Positions 15,149 to 22,211 of a stretch of DNA of 42,672 nucleotides are shown here, piece by piece. Position numbers and translations under genes: made by a program. The stretch covers positions 1-42,672 of the forward strand of contig JAKOXH010000046.1 in assembly GCA_029781135.1 (NCBI GenBank), given 5' to 3'. A model generated the notes under the pieces. That model saw nothing but the letters and a program-made list of their open reading frames with translations. It was not told the DNA's origin and searched no databases. Position 1 is the stretch's first letter, and every line of letters begins with the position of its first letter. The stretch is from Planctomycetota bacterium. GTDB lineage: Bacteria > Planctomycetota > Planctomycetia > Pirellulales > Lacipirellulaceae.

Positions 15149-15997
15149 ATGAAATTAGCCTTTAGTTCGAATGCCTATCTCCGCTATTCGGTTGAAGAAA
15201 CGATCGCGAAAATCGCTGCGCTCGGTTACACCGGCATCGAACTCTTGGCGGATGTGCCACACGCATGGCCGGCTGGATTGCTCGACAAACAGAAACAGGC
15301 GATTCGCGAGTCACTCGCCAGACACAACCTCGCGATTGCCAACATCAACGCGTTCATGATGAACGCGATCGCCGATCCGCGGCAGCCGTACTGGCACCCG
15401 AGTTGGATCGAACCCGACCGACATTACCGCGCGATCCGTCGCGAGCACACAAAGCGAGCTCTACACTTAGCACGCGATCTCGGTGCCCCGCACATCACCA
15501 CCGAACCCGGCGGTCCGCTTGCCCAAGGCCAATCGTGGGCCAGCGGCGCCGCCATCTTCTATGAAGAGCTCATGCCCTGCATCGAGGTGGCCGAATCGGT
15601 TGGCGTGCCGATTCTGATCGAACCCGAGCCCGGCCTGCTCATCGAACGCTTCGATCAGTACTTGGAGTTCGCCGACCGCATCGATTCCCCGCTGATTGGC
15701 CTCAACTTCGATGTTGGCCACGCCTACTGCGTGAGCGAAGACCCGCGGGATTGGGTTGCCAAGATGGCCCCGCACACGCGCCACTACCATTTGGAGGATA
15801 TCGCCGCCTCGCGCGTCCATCAGCACCTGGTGCCCGGCCGCGGCGCCATCGACTTCGCCGCCACGCTGGCCGCCATCGCCAAAACCGGCTACACCGGCTG
15901 GCTCACGGTCGAACTCTATCCCTACCTCGACGACCCCGACGCCGCCGCGAACGAAGCAAAACAATTCCTCGACAGCGCACTGGACTCATTACGATGA
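15149..15997 (+). CDS. Sugar phosphate isomerase/epimerase, AP-endonuclease-2-type TIM barrel
   Basis: A 282-residue TIM-barrel protein of the xylose-isomerase-like / AP endonuclease 2 family. Probable metal ligands sit at barrel-strand ends: Glu in LIEPEPG, Asp and His in NFDVGHAY, His in HYHLEDI and Glu in TVELYPY. It begins MKLAFSSNAY at 15149, after GAGGACAATCAAA; the five codons upstream belong to the repeat. The usual role is isomerising or epimerising a keto-sugar or hydroxy-acid, but the substrate cannot be named. It is followed, after another repeat element, by a UbiA-type prenyltransferase on the same strand, a pairing reminiscent of the ebo gene clusters that move unknown metabolites to the periplasm. 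Confidence 0.82.
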   Translation: MKLAFSSNAYLRYSVEETIAKIAALGYTGIELLADVPHAWPAGLLDKQKQAIRESLARHNLAIANINAFMMNAIADPRQPYWHPSWIEPDRHYRAIRREHTKRALHLARDLGAPHITTEPGGPLAQGQSWASGAAIFYEELMPCIEVAESVGVPILIEPEPGLLIERFDQYLEFADRIDSPLIGLNFDVGHAYCVSEDPRDWVAKMAPHTRHYHLEDIAASRVHQHLVPGRGAIDFAATLAAIAKTGYTGWLTVELYPYLDDPDAAANEAKQFLDSALDSLR

Positions 15998-16009
15998 CTA
16001 TCGGATAGT

Positions 16010-16259
16010 CTCACGCCAAGGCGCGAAGACGCAAAGTCGAAGACAATTGAACCACGAAGGACACGAAGAACACCAAGCCGAACCAAATGCAAGATAAGCA
16101 GTACAAAATGATCAATGGTCGAACCGTCTAACGTGTGCCCTCCATTTTGCATTGAACATTTTGCATTTTGCATTCGATCTCTTTCCTTCGTGACCTTCGT
16201 GTCCCTCGTGGTTAATTTCATTTGTGCCTTGCCTTTGCGTCTTCGCGCCTTGGCGTGAG
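16010..16259. repeat. MITE-like triple-nested inverted repeat between the isomerase and UbiA genes
   Basis: Outer arms CTCACGCCAAGGCGCGAAGA (from 16010) and the inverse TCTTCGCGCCTTGGCGTGAG (to 16259) use 8-bp RCGCNAAG units. Middle arms ACCACGAAGGACACGAAGAA (from 16051) and the inverse TTCGTGTCCCTCGTGGTT (to 16213) use 9-bp units. The core has ATTTTGC-type 7-bp units in tandem at 16144-16171. The order from outside in is the same as at 14971-15139. No gene is seen inside. Confidence 0.78.
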
Positions 16260-16282
16260 TCTTATTTCAACACCCTGATCCA

Positions 16283-17182
16283 ATGACCGCTTGGCTGAAA
16301 TTGCTGCGATTGCCGAATGTCTTCACGGCCGTTGCCGACGTCACGATGGGCTATCTCATCGCGCGGCGGGAACTCGACCCGCCGCTCGATTTCGGCCTGC
16401 TGGTCGCGGCCTCGTGCCTCCTTTACCTCAGCGGCATGGTGCTCAACGACGTGTTCGATGCCGAGATCGACGCCGTCGAACAGCCCAGCCGGCCGATCCC
16501 CTCTGGCCGCATCTCGCGCGGTACCGCCGCCGTCGTGGGATGGACGTTGTTATGCAGCGGCGTCGCACTTGGTTGGATCGTCACGTTCTCTGCCAACGAT
16601 TGGCGACCCGGCGTTATTGCCACGATTTTGGCCAGCATCATTCTGCTGTACGACGGTTGGCTCAAGCATTCCCGGTTCGGCCCGTTGCTCATGGGCGAAT
16701 GCCGGTTCCTCAACGTGCTCCTCGGCATGAGCCTCATGATTCTGCCCTGGGGAAAGGCCGAACTCCTTATCGCAACTGGCCTTGGCGTTTACGTAATGGG
16801 CGTCACGAAGTTCGCTCGCACAGACGCTCGCGTCAGTTCACGCGTGCAACTGACCTCCGGATTCGTCGTAATCCTTACCGGCATGGCGCTGCTTACGGCA
16901 ACGCCTTGGCTCAGTTACTTCCGGCCGCCGCTCGAAGTGCCCACGGGGGGTTGGTATCTACTTTGGGCGGCCCTGTTTCTCATTACCAGCCGGCGCTGCG
17001 TCGTGGCGATCTTCGAACCATCGCCCCAGCGCGTTCAAGCGGCCGTGCGACACTGCGTGCAGTCGATCATCATCCTTGATGCCGCCATTTGTGCCGGTTA
17101 CGTGGGCAGTTATTGGGGATTTGTCATCATTTCGTTCCTCATTCCCACGTTCGCTCTAACACTTTGGCTGCGGGCCACCTAG
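16283..17182 (+). CDS. UbiA-family prenyltransferase, EboC-like
   Basis: A 299-residue integral membrane prenyltransferase with about eight to nine helices. The first Asp-rich motif, NDVFDAEIDAVEQPSRPIPS, is canonical for binding the Mg-prenyl diphosphate. The second motif is weak: YDGWLKHSRFGPLLMG with a single Asp, followed by CRFLNVLLGMS, a form I associate with EboC-type proteins. The enzyme should join an isoprenoid chain to a polar acceptor at the membrane. The adjacent TIM-barrel isomerase supports an ebo-like link, but no eboA, eboB, eboD or eboF is in the window. The start lacks a good ribosome binding site; the ATG at 16283 gives the right N terminus (AWLKLLRLPNVFTA). The galK start lies 9 bp past its stop. 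Confidence 0.85.
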   Translation: MTAWLKLLRLPNVFTAVADVTMGYLIARRELDPPLDFGLLVAASCLLYLSGMVLNDVFDAEIDAVEQPSRPIPSGRISRGTAAVVGWTLLCSGVALGWIVTFSANDWRPGVIATILASIILLYDGWLKHSRFGPLLMGECRFLNVLLGMSLMILPWGKAELLIATGLGVYVMGVTKFARTDARVSSRVQLTSGFVVILTGMALLTATPWLSYFRPPLEVPTGGWYLLWAALFLITSRRCVVAIFEPSPQRVQAAVRHCVQSIIILDAAICAGYVGSYWGFVIISFLIPTFALTLWLRAT

Positions 17183-17190
17183 CCCGTAGA

Positions 17191-18444
17191 ATGAGTCGCA
17201 TGAGCACGAACTGGCTAAACGAATCGATTGCAACCGCAACCGAAGTATTCCACCGCCGCCACGGCCGCCCGCCCAAGTGGATCGTCGCCGCCCCCGGCCG
17301 CGTGAACCTCATCGGCGAGCACATCGACTACAGCGACGGCTTCGTCCTGCCCATGGCGATCGACCGCTACTGCGTCCTGGCCGCCGGGGACTGTCCCCTT
17401 TTCTCGTCACCGGACGTTGCCATTGTCGACGGCGCCATTCGAGAAAAGGGGACTGTCCCCCTCGCTTCGATTTACAGTACCGCCACCAACGACGAAGTCT
17501 CCATCCCACTCGCTTCCCCACCGCGTCACGCCACCCCCGGCCATTGGTCGAATTACTTCGCCGGCGTCATCGCCGCCTGCGGCCAGCGCGGCCTGCGGCC
17601 GCCCGGTTTCATCGCCGTCGCCGAATCGAGCGTTCCGGTCGGTGGTGGACTTTCTAGTAGCGCGGCGATCGAAGTCGCCACCGCCACACTCATCGAGGCC
17701 ATGACCGGCGCAACACTCGAACCGGTCGAGAAGGCACTTCTCTGCCAATGGGCCGAGCACAATTACGCCGGCATGCCCTGCGGCATCATGGACCAGTTTG
17801 CCTCGACCATGTGCCGGGCCGATCACCTCATGCTGCTCGATTGCCGCTCGCGGCACGTCGAGCACATTCCGCTCGTGGACCCCAACATCACCGTGCTCAT
17901 CATCAACACGAACGTGAAGCACGAACTCACCGGCAGCGAATACGCTGACCGCCGCGGCCAGTGTGAATCGGCCACTCGCAAGCTGGGAGCACGGTCGCCG
18001 CGGGACTTAACGCCTATTGAACTTGAGACCAACAAAGCGAAGCTCACATCAACGGAATATCGGCGAGTCCGCCACGCCGTTACGGAAATCGCACGCACCG
18101 TCGAAGCCGCCAACGCAATTAAGGCCGGCGACTGGCCCGCCGTCGGCCAACTCATGGTCGCCAGCCACGAGTCGCTCCGCGATGACTACGAAGTGAGCTG
18201 CCACGAGCTCGACCTGCTGGTTGATATGGCACAGAAGATCGGCCCGGATGGCGGCGTCAGCGGTTCCCGCATGACGGGCGGCGGCTTTGGCGGCTGCACC
18301 GTATCGCTCGTCGAAACAGCCAGGGTCAACGCAGTCGCCGATTCGATCGCCAAATCTTACCACGCGGAAACCGGCATCGCCCCCACGATCATCACCAGCC
18401 GCCCGGCCCGCGGCGCGCACATCGTGAAGAGCGATTCGCGCTAG
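17191..18444 (+). CDS. galK: Galactokinase (GHMP kinase) with an in-frame repeat insertion
   Basis: This cytoplasmic kinase phosphorylates galactose to galactose 1-phosphate with ATP, the entry to the Leloir pathway. The galactokinase signature APGRVNLIGEHIDYSDG is at about residues 34-50. The GHMP ATP-binding loop PVGGGLSSSAAIEVA and the C-terminal MTGGGFGGCTVSLV follow. Length is 417 residues, longer than the roughly 380-390 of the family. About 25 of the extra residues (66-90) are encoded by a palindromic repeat at 17386-17460 inserted in frame after MAIDRYCVLAA. Two start codons are possible, 17191 and 17200. The gene lies just past the UbiA gene, so co-transcription is likely. galE is 5 kb away; no galT is seen. 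The active-site motifs are intact, so the enzyme may tolerate the insertion. Confidence 0.9.
   Translation: MSRMSTNWLNESIATATEVFHRRHGRPPKWIVAAPGRVNLIGEHIDYSDGFVLPMAIDRYCVLAAGDCPLFSSPDVAIVDGAIREKGTVPLASIYSTATNDEVSIPLASPPRHATPGHWSNYFAGVIAACGQRGLRPPGFIAVAESSVPVGGGLSSSAAIEVATATLIEAMTGATLEPVEKALLCQWAEHNYAGMPCGIMDQFASTMCRADHLMLLDCRSRHVEHIPLVDPNITVLIINTNVKHELTGSEYADRRGQCESATRKLGARSPRDLTPIELETNKAKLTSTEYRRVRHAVTEIARTVEAANAIKAGDWPAVGQLMVASHESLRDDYEVSCHELDLLVDMAQKIGPDGGVSGSRMTGGGFGGCTVSLVETARVNAVADSIAKSYHAETGIAPTIITSRPARGAHIVKSDSR
17386..17460. repeat. Palindromic repeat inserted in frame in galK
   Basis: GGGGACTGTCCCCTTTTCTC begins at 17386 and its inverse GAGAAAAGGGGACTGTCCCC ends at 17460, with one central mismatch over 21 bp and a 33-bp loop. 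The element is 75 bp, exactly 25 codons, so the galactokinase frame is kept. The arm is also a small palindrome (GGGGACTGTCCCC). Confidence 0.85.
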
Positions 18445-18525
18445 ATAGCCCAGCCGTCTCAGCTGGGCGAAGCGCTCACGCTTCCTGCCAAACGGGCGGA
18501 TGCCGACCCGAAATGGGTCGGCTAT
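18445..18525. repeat. Cloverleaf-like palindrome between convergent galK and a membrane protein gene
   Basis: An outer stem ATAGCC (18445-18450)/GGCTAT (18520-18525) encloses three hairpins: GCCCAGC/GCTGGGC (18448-18468), GAAGCG/CGCTTC (18469-18484) and GCCGACCC/GGGTCGGC (18502-18522). It sits immediately after galK. It could stop transcription from both sides, but there is no T-run. Confidence 0.6.
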
Positions 18526-18541
18526 ATGCGAAGTCCAACCT

Positions 18542-18832
18542 CTAATGCCCGCCGCGTCCCTTGCGTCCTTCGCGCTCGACCTGAGCCTCACGCTCTTCGA
18601 TGCCGCGTCCTTCAGCCGAGTCATCGGCGGACTTCGCTGCCGATGTTCCCCGCCGCCCTAAAAGGAACATCACGACCCCGAACGCGAGCAGAACTAGCCC
18701 CCACCACAAATTGATGTTAATGCCGAGAGAACGGTCATAGATTGCCTTATCCGAAACGAGCCCAAAGGCAACTAGCAACATACCGAGCACTGCGAACATG
18801 AGGCCGATCGGCAAACGAATATCAAGACTCAT
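18542..18832 (-). CDS. Small two-helix membrane protein downstream of the symporter
   Basis: A 96-residue protein with two hydrophobic helices (LPIGLMFAVLGMLLVAFGLV and WWGLVLLAFGVVMFLLG) joined by a short loop with NINLWW, and a charged tail rich in Glu, Arg and Gly. AAGGA precedes its ATG. It lies 41 bp downstream of the sodium/solute symporter gene on the same strand, so it is probably co-transcribed and may be a small partner of the transporter. I have no proof of interaction. The tail has low complexity and probably stays in the cytoplasm. Confidence 0.7.
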   Translation of the reverse strand: MSLDIRLPIGLMFAVLGMLLVAFGLVSDKAIYDRSLGININLWWGLVLLAFGVVMFLLGRRGTSAAKSADDSAEGRGIEEREAQVEREGRKGRGGH

Positions 18833-18873
18833 AATGATATGTCCTTATGCGGACGAAGTTAGGTTGTGATCGA

Positions 18874-20679
18874 TTACCTGAAGACAAAGTTCAAAACCGC
18901 CGTCATCAGTAGCACGATAATTCCCAGCGTCACCGGCTGCTCGTACCACGGCCCGGCATATTCCTTCTTGCGCTCCGTGAGCGAGTACACCAGCCCCGCC
19001 AATTCCTTATCCTCGCGCGGCTCGGTCATCAGGCTCACGACAATCGTCATCACAAAACACACGCTCCAGGCCCAAATGGCCATCCAAAAGTTCGCAGCCA
19101 TGTCGCTATAGTACTCCTTGGCAATCCAACTGCCGCCAGTGAGCCAGCCGCCTTTTATGCCAGCCGTCGCTCCTTGTGGCAGCGTGAGCCCATGATGAAT
19201 GGCCGCCGCCAGCGTACCAGACAGCAATCCGAAAAACGCACCATGGCCGGTTGCTCGCTTCCAGAACATTCCAAGCACGAATGTGGCGAACAGCGGCGCG
19301 TTTACAAACCCGAACACAAGCTGCAGCATGTCCATGATGTTGTTGAACCGCGTCGCCGCGTAGGCCGCCGCTATTGAAAGCGCGATGCCGCCCACCGTCG
19401 CCAATCGGCCAATCCATAGATAATGTCGGTCGCTCGCCCCGGGATGCACGTAGCTCTGGTATATGTCGTACGTGAACACCGTGTTGAACGCCGTCACGTT
19501 GCCCGCCATGCCGGACATGAAGCTCGCCAACAGCGCGGTTAAACCAAGGCCCAGCACGCCCGTCGGTAAATAGAACATGAGCATGTTTGGAATGGCGAGG
19601 TCGTAGTCAAACTCCGGTTTGCCGTCTTTATCGACCTTCGGCTGATGCGTTTTCTCGTCGATCTTTTGCGGAATAATCCCCTTCCGGGCCAATGAGGCAC
19701 TGGCTTCCGCCTGAGTCGATGCACTTGGCAGCGGCACATTATTCGGCAATGCCACGGCAATGATTCCCGGCAAGATCACCAGGAAAGGAAAGAACATTTT
19801 TGGCACGGCCGCAATCAGTGGCGTGCGCCGGGCCGCACTCATCGACTCGGCAGCCATCGCCCGTTGCACCACCAAGAAGTCGGTGCACCAGTATCCAAAC
19901 GATAGCACGAACCCTAGACCCATCGCCAAGCCAAACCACTCCACGCCCATGGCGTTATTCTGCGGATTCGTCATGCCATGCCACGACTCCATAAACCCGG
20001 CCGGCGCCTTCTGGGCCAGTCCGCTAAAGCCGCCGACGTTCCGCAGGCCGAGCCACACCAGCGGCAGGAAACCGGCGACGATCAAAAAGAACTGCAATAC
20101 TTCGTTGTAGATCGCACTGGTCAACCCGCCGAGGAAGATGTACACCAGTACGATTACCGAAGAAATAACGACCGAGGCGTCGAAGATCCGATCCTGCGCG
20201 ATGCCGGCCGCCGCAAACGCCGCATCGAACAAATGCAGCGACTGAATAATCTTGGCCATCGCGTACATCGAGATCCCAGACGAAAACACCGTCATCACGG
20301 CAAACGAAATAGCATTGAAGCCACGCGTCTTTTCATCGAAACGTAACTTCAAGTACTCCGGCACGCTACGTGCCCGTGAGCCGTAATAAAACGGCATCAT
20401 GAAGACGCCGACAAACACCATCGCGGGTATCGCGCCAATCCAGTAGAAATGGCTCGTCGCAATTCCATACTTGGCGCCGGAAGCCCCCATGCCAATGACT
20501 TCCTGCGCACCCAAGTTGGCCGAAATGAATGCCAACCCGGCCACCCACGCGGGAATCGACCGCCCCGAAAGAAAAAAGTCGGTGCTGGTGCGAATCGAAC
20601 GCCGCAGCCAAAAACCGATTCCTAGCACGAAGACCAGGTACACCGCCATGATGACCCAGTCGATGGTTGTGAGACTCAT
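18874..20679 (-). CDS. Sodium:solute symporter (SSS family, SGLT-like)
   Basis: A 601-residue integral membrane transporter with about 13-14 helices. Family features include the N-terminal STDFFLSGRSIPAWVAGLAF, GAQEVIGMGASG in helix 2, the sugar-transporter-like RARSVPEYLKLRFDEKTRGF, and the sodium-site helix LTALLASFMSGMAGNVTAFN. The pattern is that of the SGLT/vSGLT branch, suggesting import of a sugar, inositol or similar solute with sodium. The start MSLTTIDW at 20679 has GGGCGGG upstream; the frame open to 20745 lacks membrane character. A charged loop of about 45 residues (EKTHQPKVDKDGKPEFDYD) after the helix near residue 300 is longer than in vSGLT. The neighbours galK, galE and an inositol-monophosphatase-like gene fit a sugar or polyol substrate. 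Confidence 0.88.
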   Translation of the reverse strand: MSLTTIDWVIMAVYLVFVLGIGFWLRRSIRTSTDFFLSGRSIPAWVAGLAFISANLGAQEVIGMGASGAKYGIATSHFYWIGAIPAMVFVGVFMMPFYYGSRARSVPEYLKLRFDEKTRGFNAISFAVMTVFSSGISMYAMAKIIQSLHLFDAAFAAAGIAQDRIFDASVVISSVIVLVYIFLGGLTSAIYNEVLQFFLIVAGFLPLVWLGLRNVGGFSGLAQKAPAGFMESWHGMTNPQNNAMGVEWFGLAMGLGFVLSFGYWCTDFLVVQRAMAAESMSAARRTPLIAAVPKMFFPFLVILPGIIAVALPNNVPLPSASTQAEASASLARKGIIPQKIDEKTHQPKVDKDGKPEFDYDLAIPNMLMFYLPTGVLGLGLTALLASFMSGMAGNVTAFNTVFTYDIYQSYVHPGASDRHYLWIGRLATVGGIALSIAAAYAATRFNNIMDMLQLVFGFVNAPLFATFVLGMFWKRATGHGAFFGLLSGTLAAAIHHGLTLPQGATAGIKGGWLTGGSWIAKEYYSDMAANFWMAIWAWSVCFVMTIVVSLMTEPREDKELAGLVYSLTERKKEYAGPWYEQPVTLGIIVLLMTAVLNFVFR

Positions 20680-20829
20680 AATGAACCCGCCCAGAAAAGT
20701 GCCACCGCGAAACCGCCCCGCAACGGCCGGTTCGGCCGCCGCCAATGCCGTTATTCAAGCCGAAAATGCGGTGATTGCATAGTCTGTTTGCGGCGATTCG
20801 ACTCCAAAACTGGGGGCTTTAGCTCGTTT

Positions 20830-20878
20830 GTCCTGCCGACGATGATAGGTGCTGTGCTATTTGCCATGCCGGCAGGAC
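20830..20878. repeat. Palindromic repeat upstream of the phosphatase-like gene
   Basis: GTCCTGCCG (20830-20838) and CGGCAGGAC (20870-20878) are perfect inverted repeats around a 31-bp loop. They lie in the 336-bp divergent region between the symporter and the phosphatase-like gene, where I see no coding frame and no clear promoter pair. Confidence 0.55.
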
Positions 20879-21015
20879 CCCACTAAGGGGCTCCGCGGTG
20901 CTGAGGTCTTACAAATACAGTCGACGATTGACAGTCTCGTATTACTTCGCGCCAGCCACTACTTTACCTATAGACGCAAGGCCATCGATCATCTCTTTCA
21001 ACTCTTTCGCTCCGC

Positions 21016-22035
21016 ATGACAACCGCCGCCGACTTCATTGAACCGCTTCGCCGCCTGCATATCGCGATTCGCGACCTCGTCGTCAGCGCGTGCGAGGGGC
21101 ACGATTCAAGCCACTTGGCCCAAGTTGCCCACGAAGGGGCGGGCGACGTCATCTACGCCATCGACCGCATCAGCGAGACCGCGCTCGTCGATTGGTTCAG
21201 CCGAGAGGTCGCGGCCCGCGAACCTATCATTCTCATTGGCGAAGGCTTGCCGAATGGCCGGATGCTTTTGCCCCAGAATGCGAGCGAATCGCACGCGCGT
21301 TGGCGAATCATCGTCGACCCCATCGACGGCACTCGCGGCCTCATGTACCAAAAACGGCCCGGCTGGATTCTCATCGGTGTGGCCCCCAATCGCGGCGAGA
21401 AAACGTCGCTTGCCGATATTGAAGTCGCCGTGCAAACCGAAATCCCACTTGTGAAACAACACCTGGCCGATCAGGTGTGGGCTATCCGCGGCCAAGGTGC
21501 GCACGGCGTTCGCATCAATCGCTTGACCGGCGACACCCGCCCGCTGGCCGTGCGGCCATCATCCGCCACCGGCTTGCGTCACGGTTTCGCTACGATCTGC
21601 CGCTTCTTCCCCGGTGGGCGCGATATCACGGCCGCGATCGATGAAGAACTATGCGAACGCGTCGTCCCGCGCCACAACGGCGAAGTTGCCGTCTTCGAGG
21701 ATCAATACGCCAGCACCGGTGGCCAAATTTATAACCTCGCCACCGGCCAAGATCGTTTCATTACCGATCTCCGTCCGCTCGTGCAGCCCGTCGTCGCGGC
21801 CCAGGGCAGGGCAGTGGGCCACTGCTGCCATCCCTACGACCTCTGCACGAAACTCATCGCCGAGGAAGCCGGCGCGATCATCGCCGACCCCGCCGGCGGT
21901 TCCATCATTGCACCGCTGGATACCGAAGCCAACGTGGCTTGGGCCGGCTTCGCCAACGACACTCTGCACCAGCAGATTTCGCCGGTCCTCATCGAACTGC
22001 TTTACAAACATGGACTGGTGGCGCCATTGATGTGA
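21016..22035 (+). CDS. Inositol-monophosphatase-superfamily protein
   Basis: A 339-residue protein with the IMPase/FBPase fold signature WRIIVDPIDGTRGLMY (the D-P-I-D-G-T metal-binding motif), a preceding acidic GEG segment, and a late block CCHPYDLCTKLIAEEAGAII that matches the second family motif (W-D-x-A-type) only loosely, with HPYDLCTK. It probably hydrolyses a sugar or polyol phosphate using Mg, but the atypical second motif leaves the substrate open. It starts at ATG 21016; a good ribosome binding site is not evident. It is divergent from the symporter and upstream of galE, with a REP palindrome between. Confidence 0.75.
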   Translation: MTTAADFIEPLRRLHIAIRDLVVSACEGHDSSHLAQVAHEGAGDVIYAIDRISETALVDWFSREVAAREPIILIGEGLPNGRMLLPQNASESHARWRIIVDPIDGTRGLMYQKRPGWILIGVAPNRGEKTSLADIEVAVQTEIPLVKQHLADQVWAIRGQGAHGVRINRLTGDTRPLAVRPSSATGLRHGFATICRFFPGGRDITAAIDEELCERVVPRHNGEVAVFEDQYASTGGQIYNLATGQDRFITDLRPLVQPVVAAQGRAVGHCCHPYDLCTKLIAEEAGAIIADPAGGSIIAPLDTEANVAWAGFANDTLHQQISPVLIELLYKHGLVAPLM

Positions 22036-22088
22036 AAACATTCGTATAGGCAAGATCGACAATTGCATCGAAAATGAAGGCCCCGGGT

Positions 22089-22154
22089 CGTTTAACCCGG
22101 AGCCAACGGCGACGGAATGCGACGTTTCGCCTCGCCGCTGGCCCGGGGTTAAAC
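22089..22154. repeat. Remote REP palindrome of the RAYT family
   Basis: Its arms GTTTAACCCGGAGCCAACGG and CGCCGCTGGCCCGGGGTTAA are inverted, closing with AAC at 22154. The arms match the REPs around the RAYT gene about 10 kb away, in the same orientation class. It lies between the phosphatase-like gene and galE. Confidence 0.85.
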
Positions 22155-22211
22155 AAGCTTTAGATCATTAGCTGGGCAGCCATCGACAATTCTGAATCTT
22201 CGGAGTATTCC

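Noticed and set aside
16010..16259. CRISPR array
   Set aside because: The repeats are short, nested and inverted, with no regular spacers.
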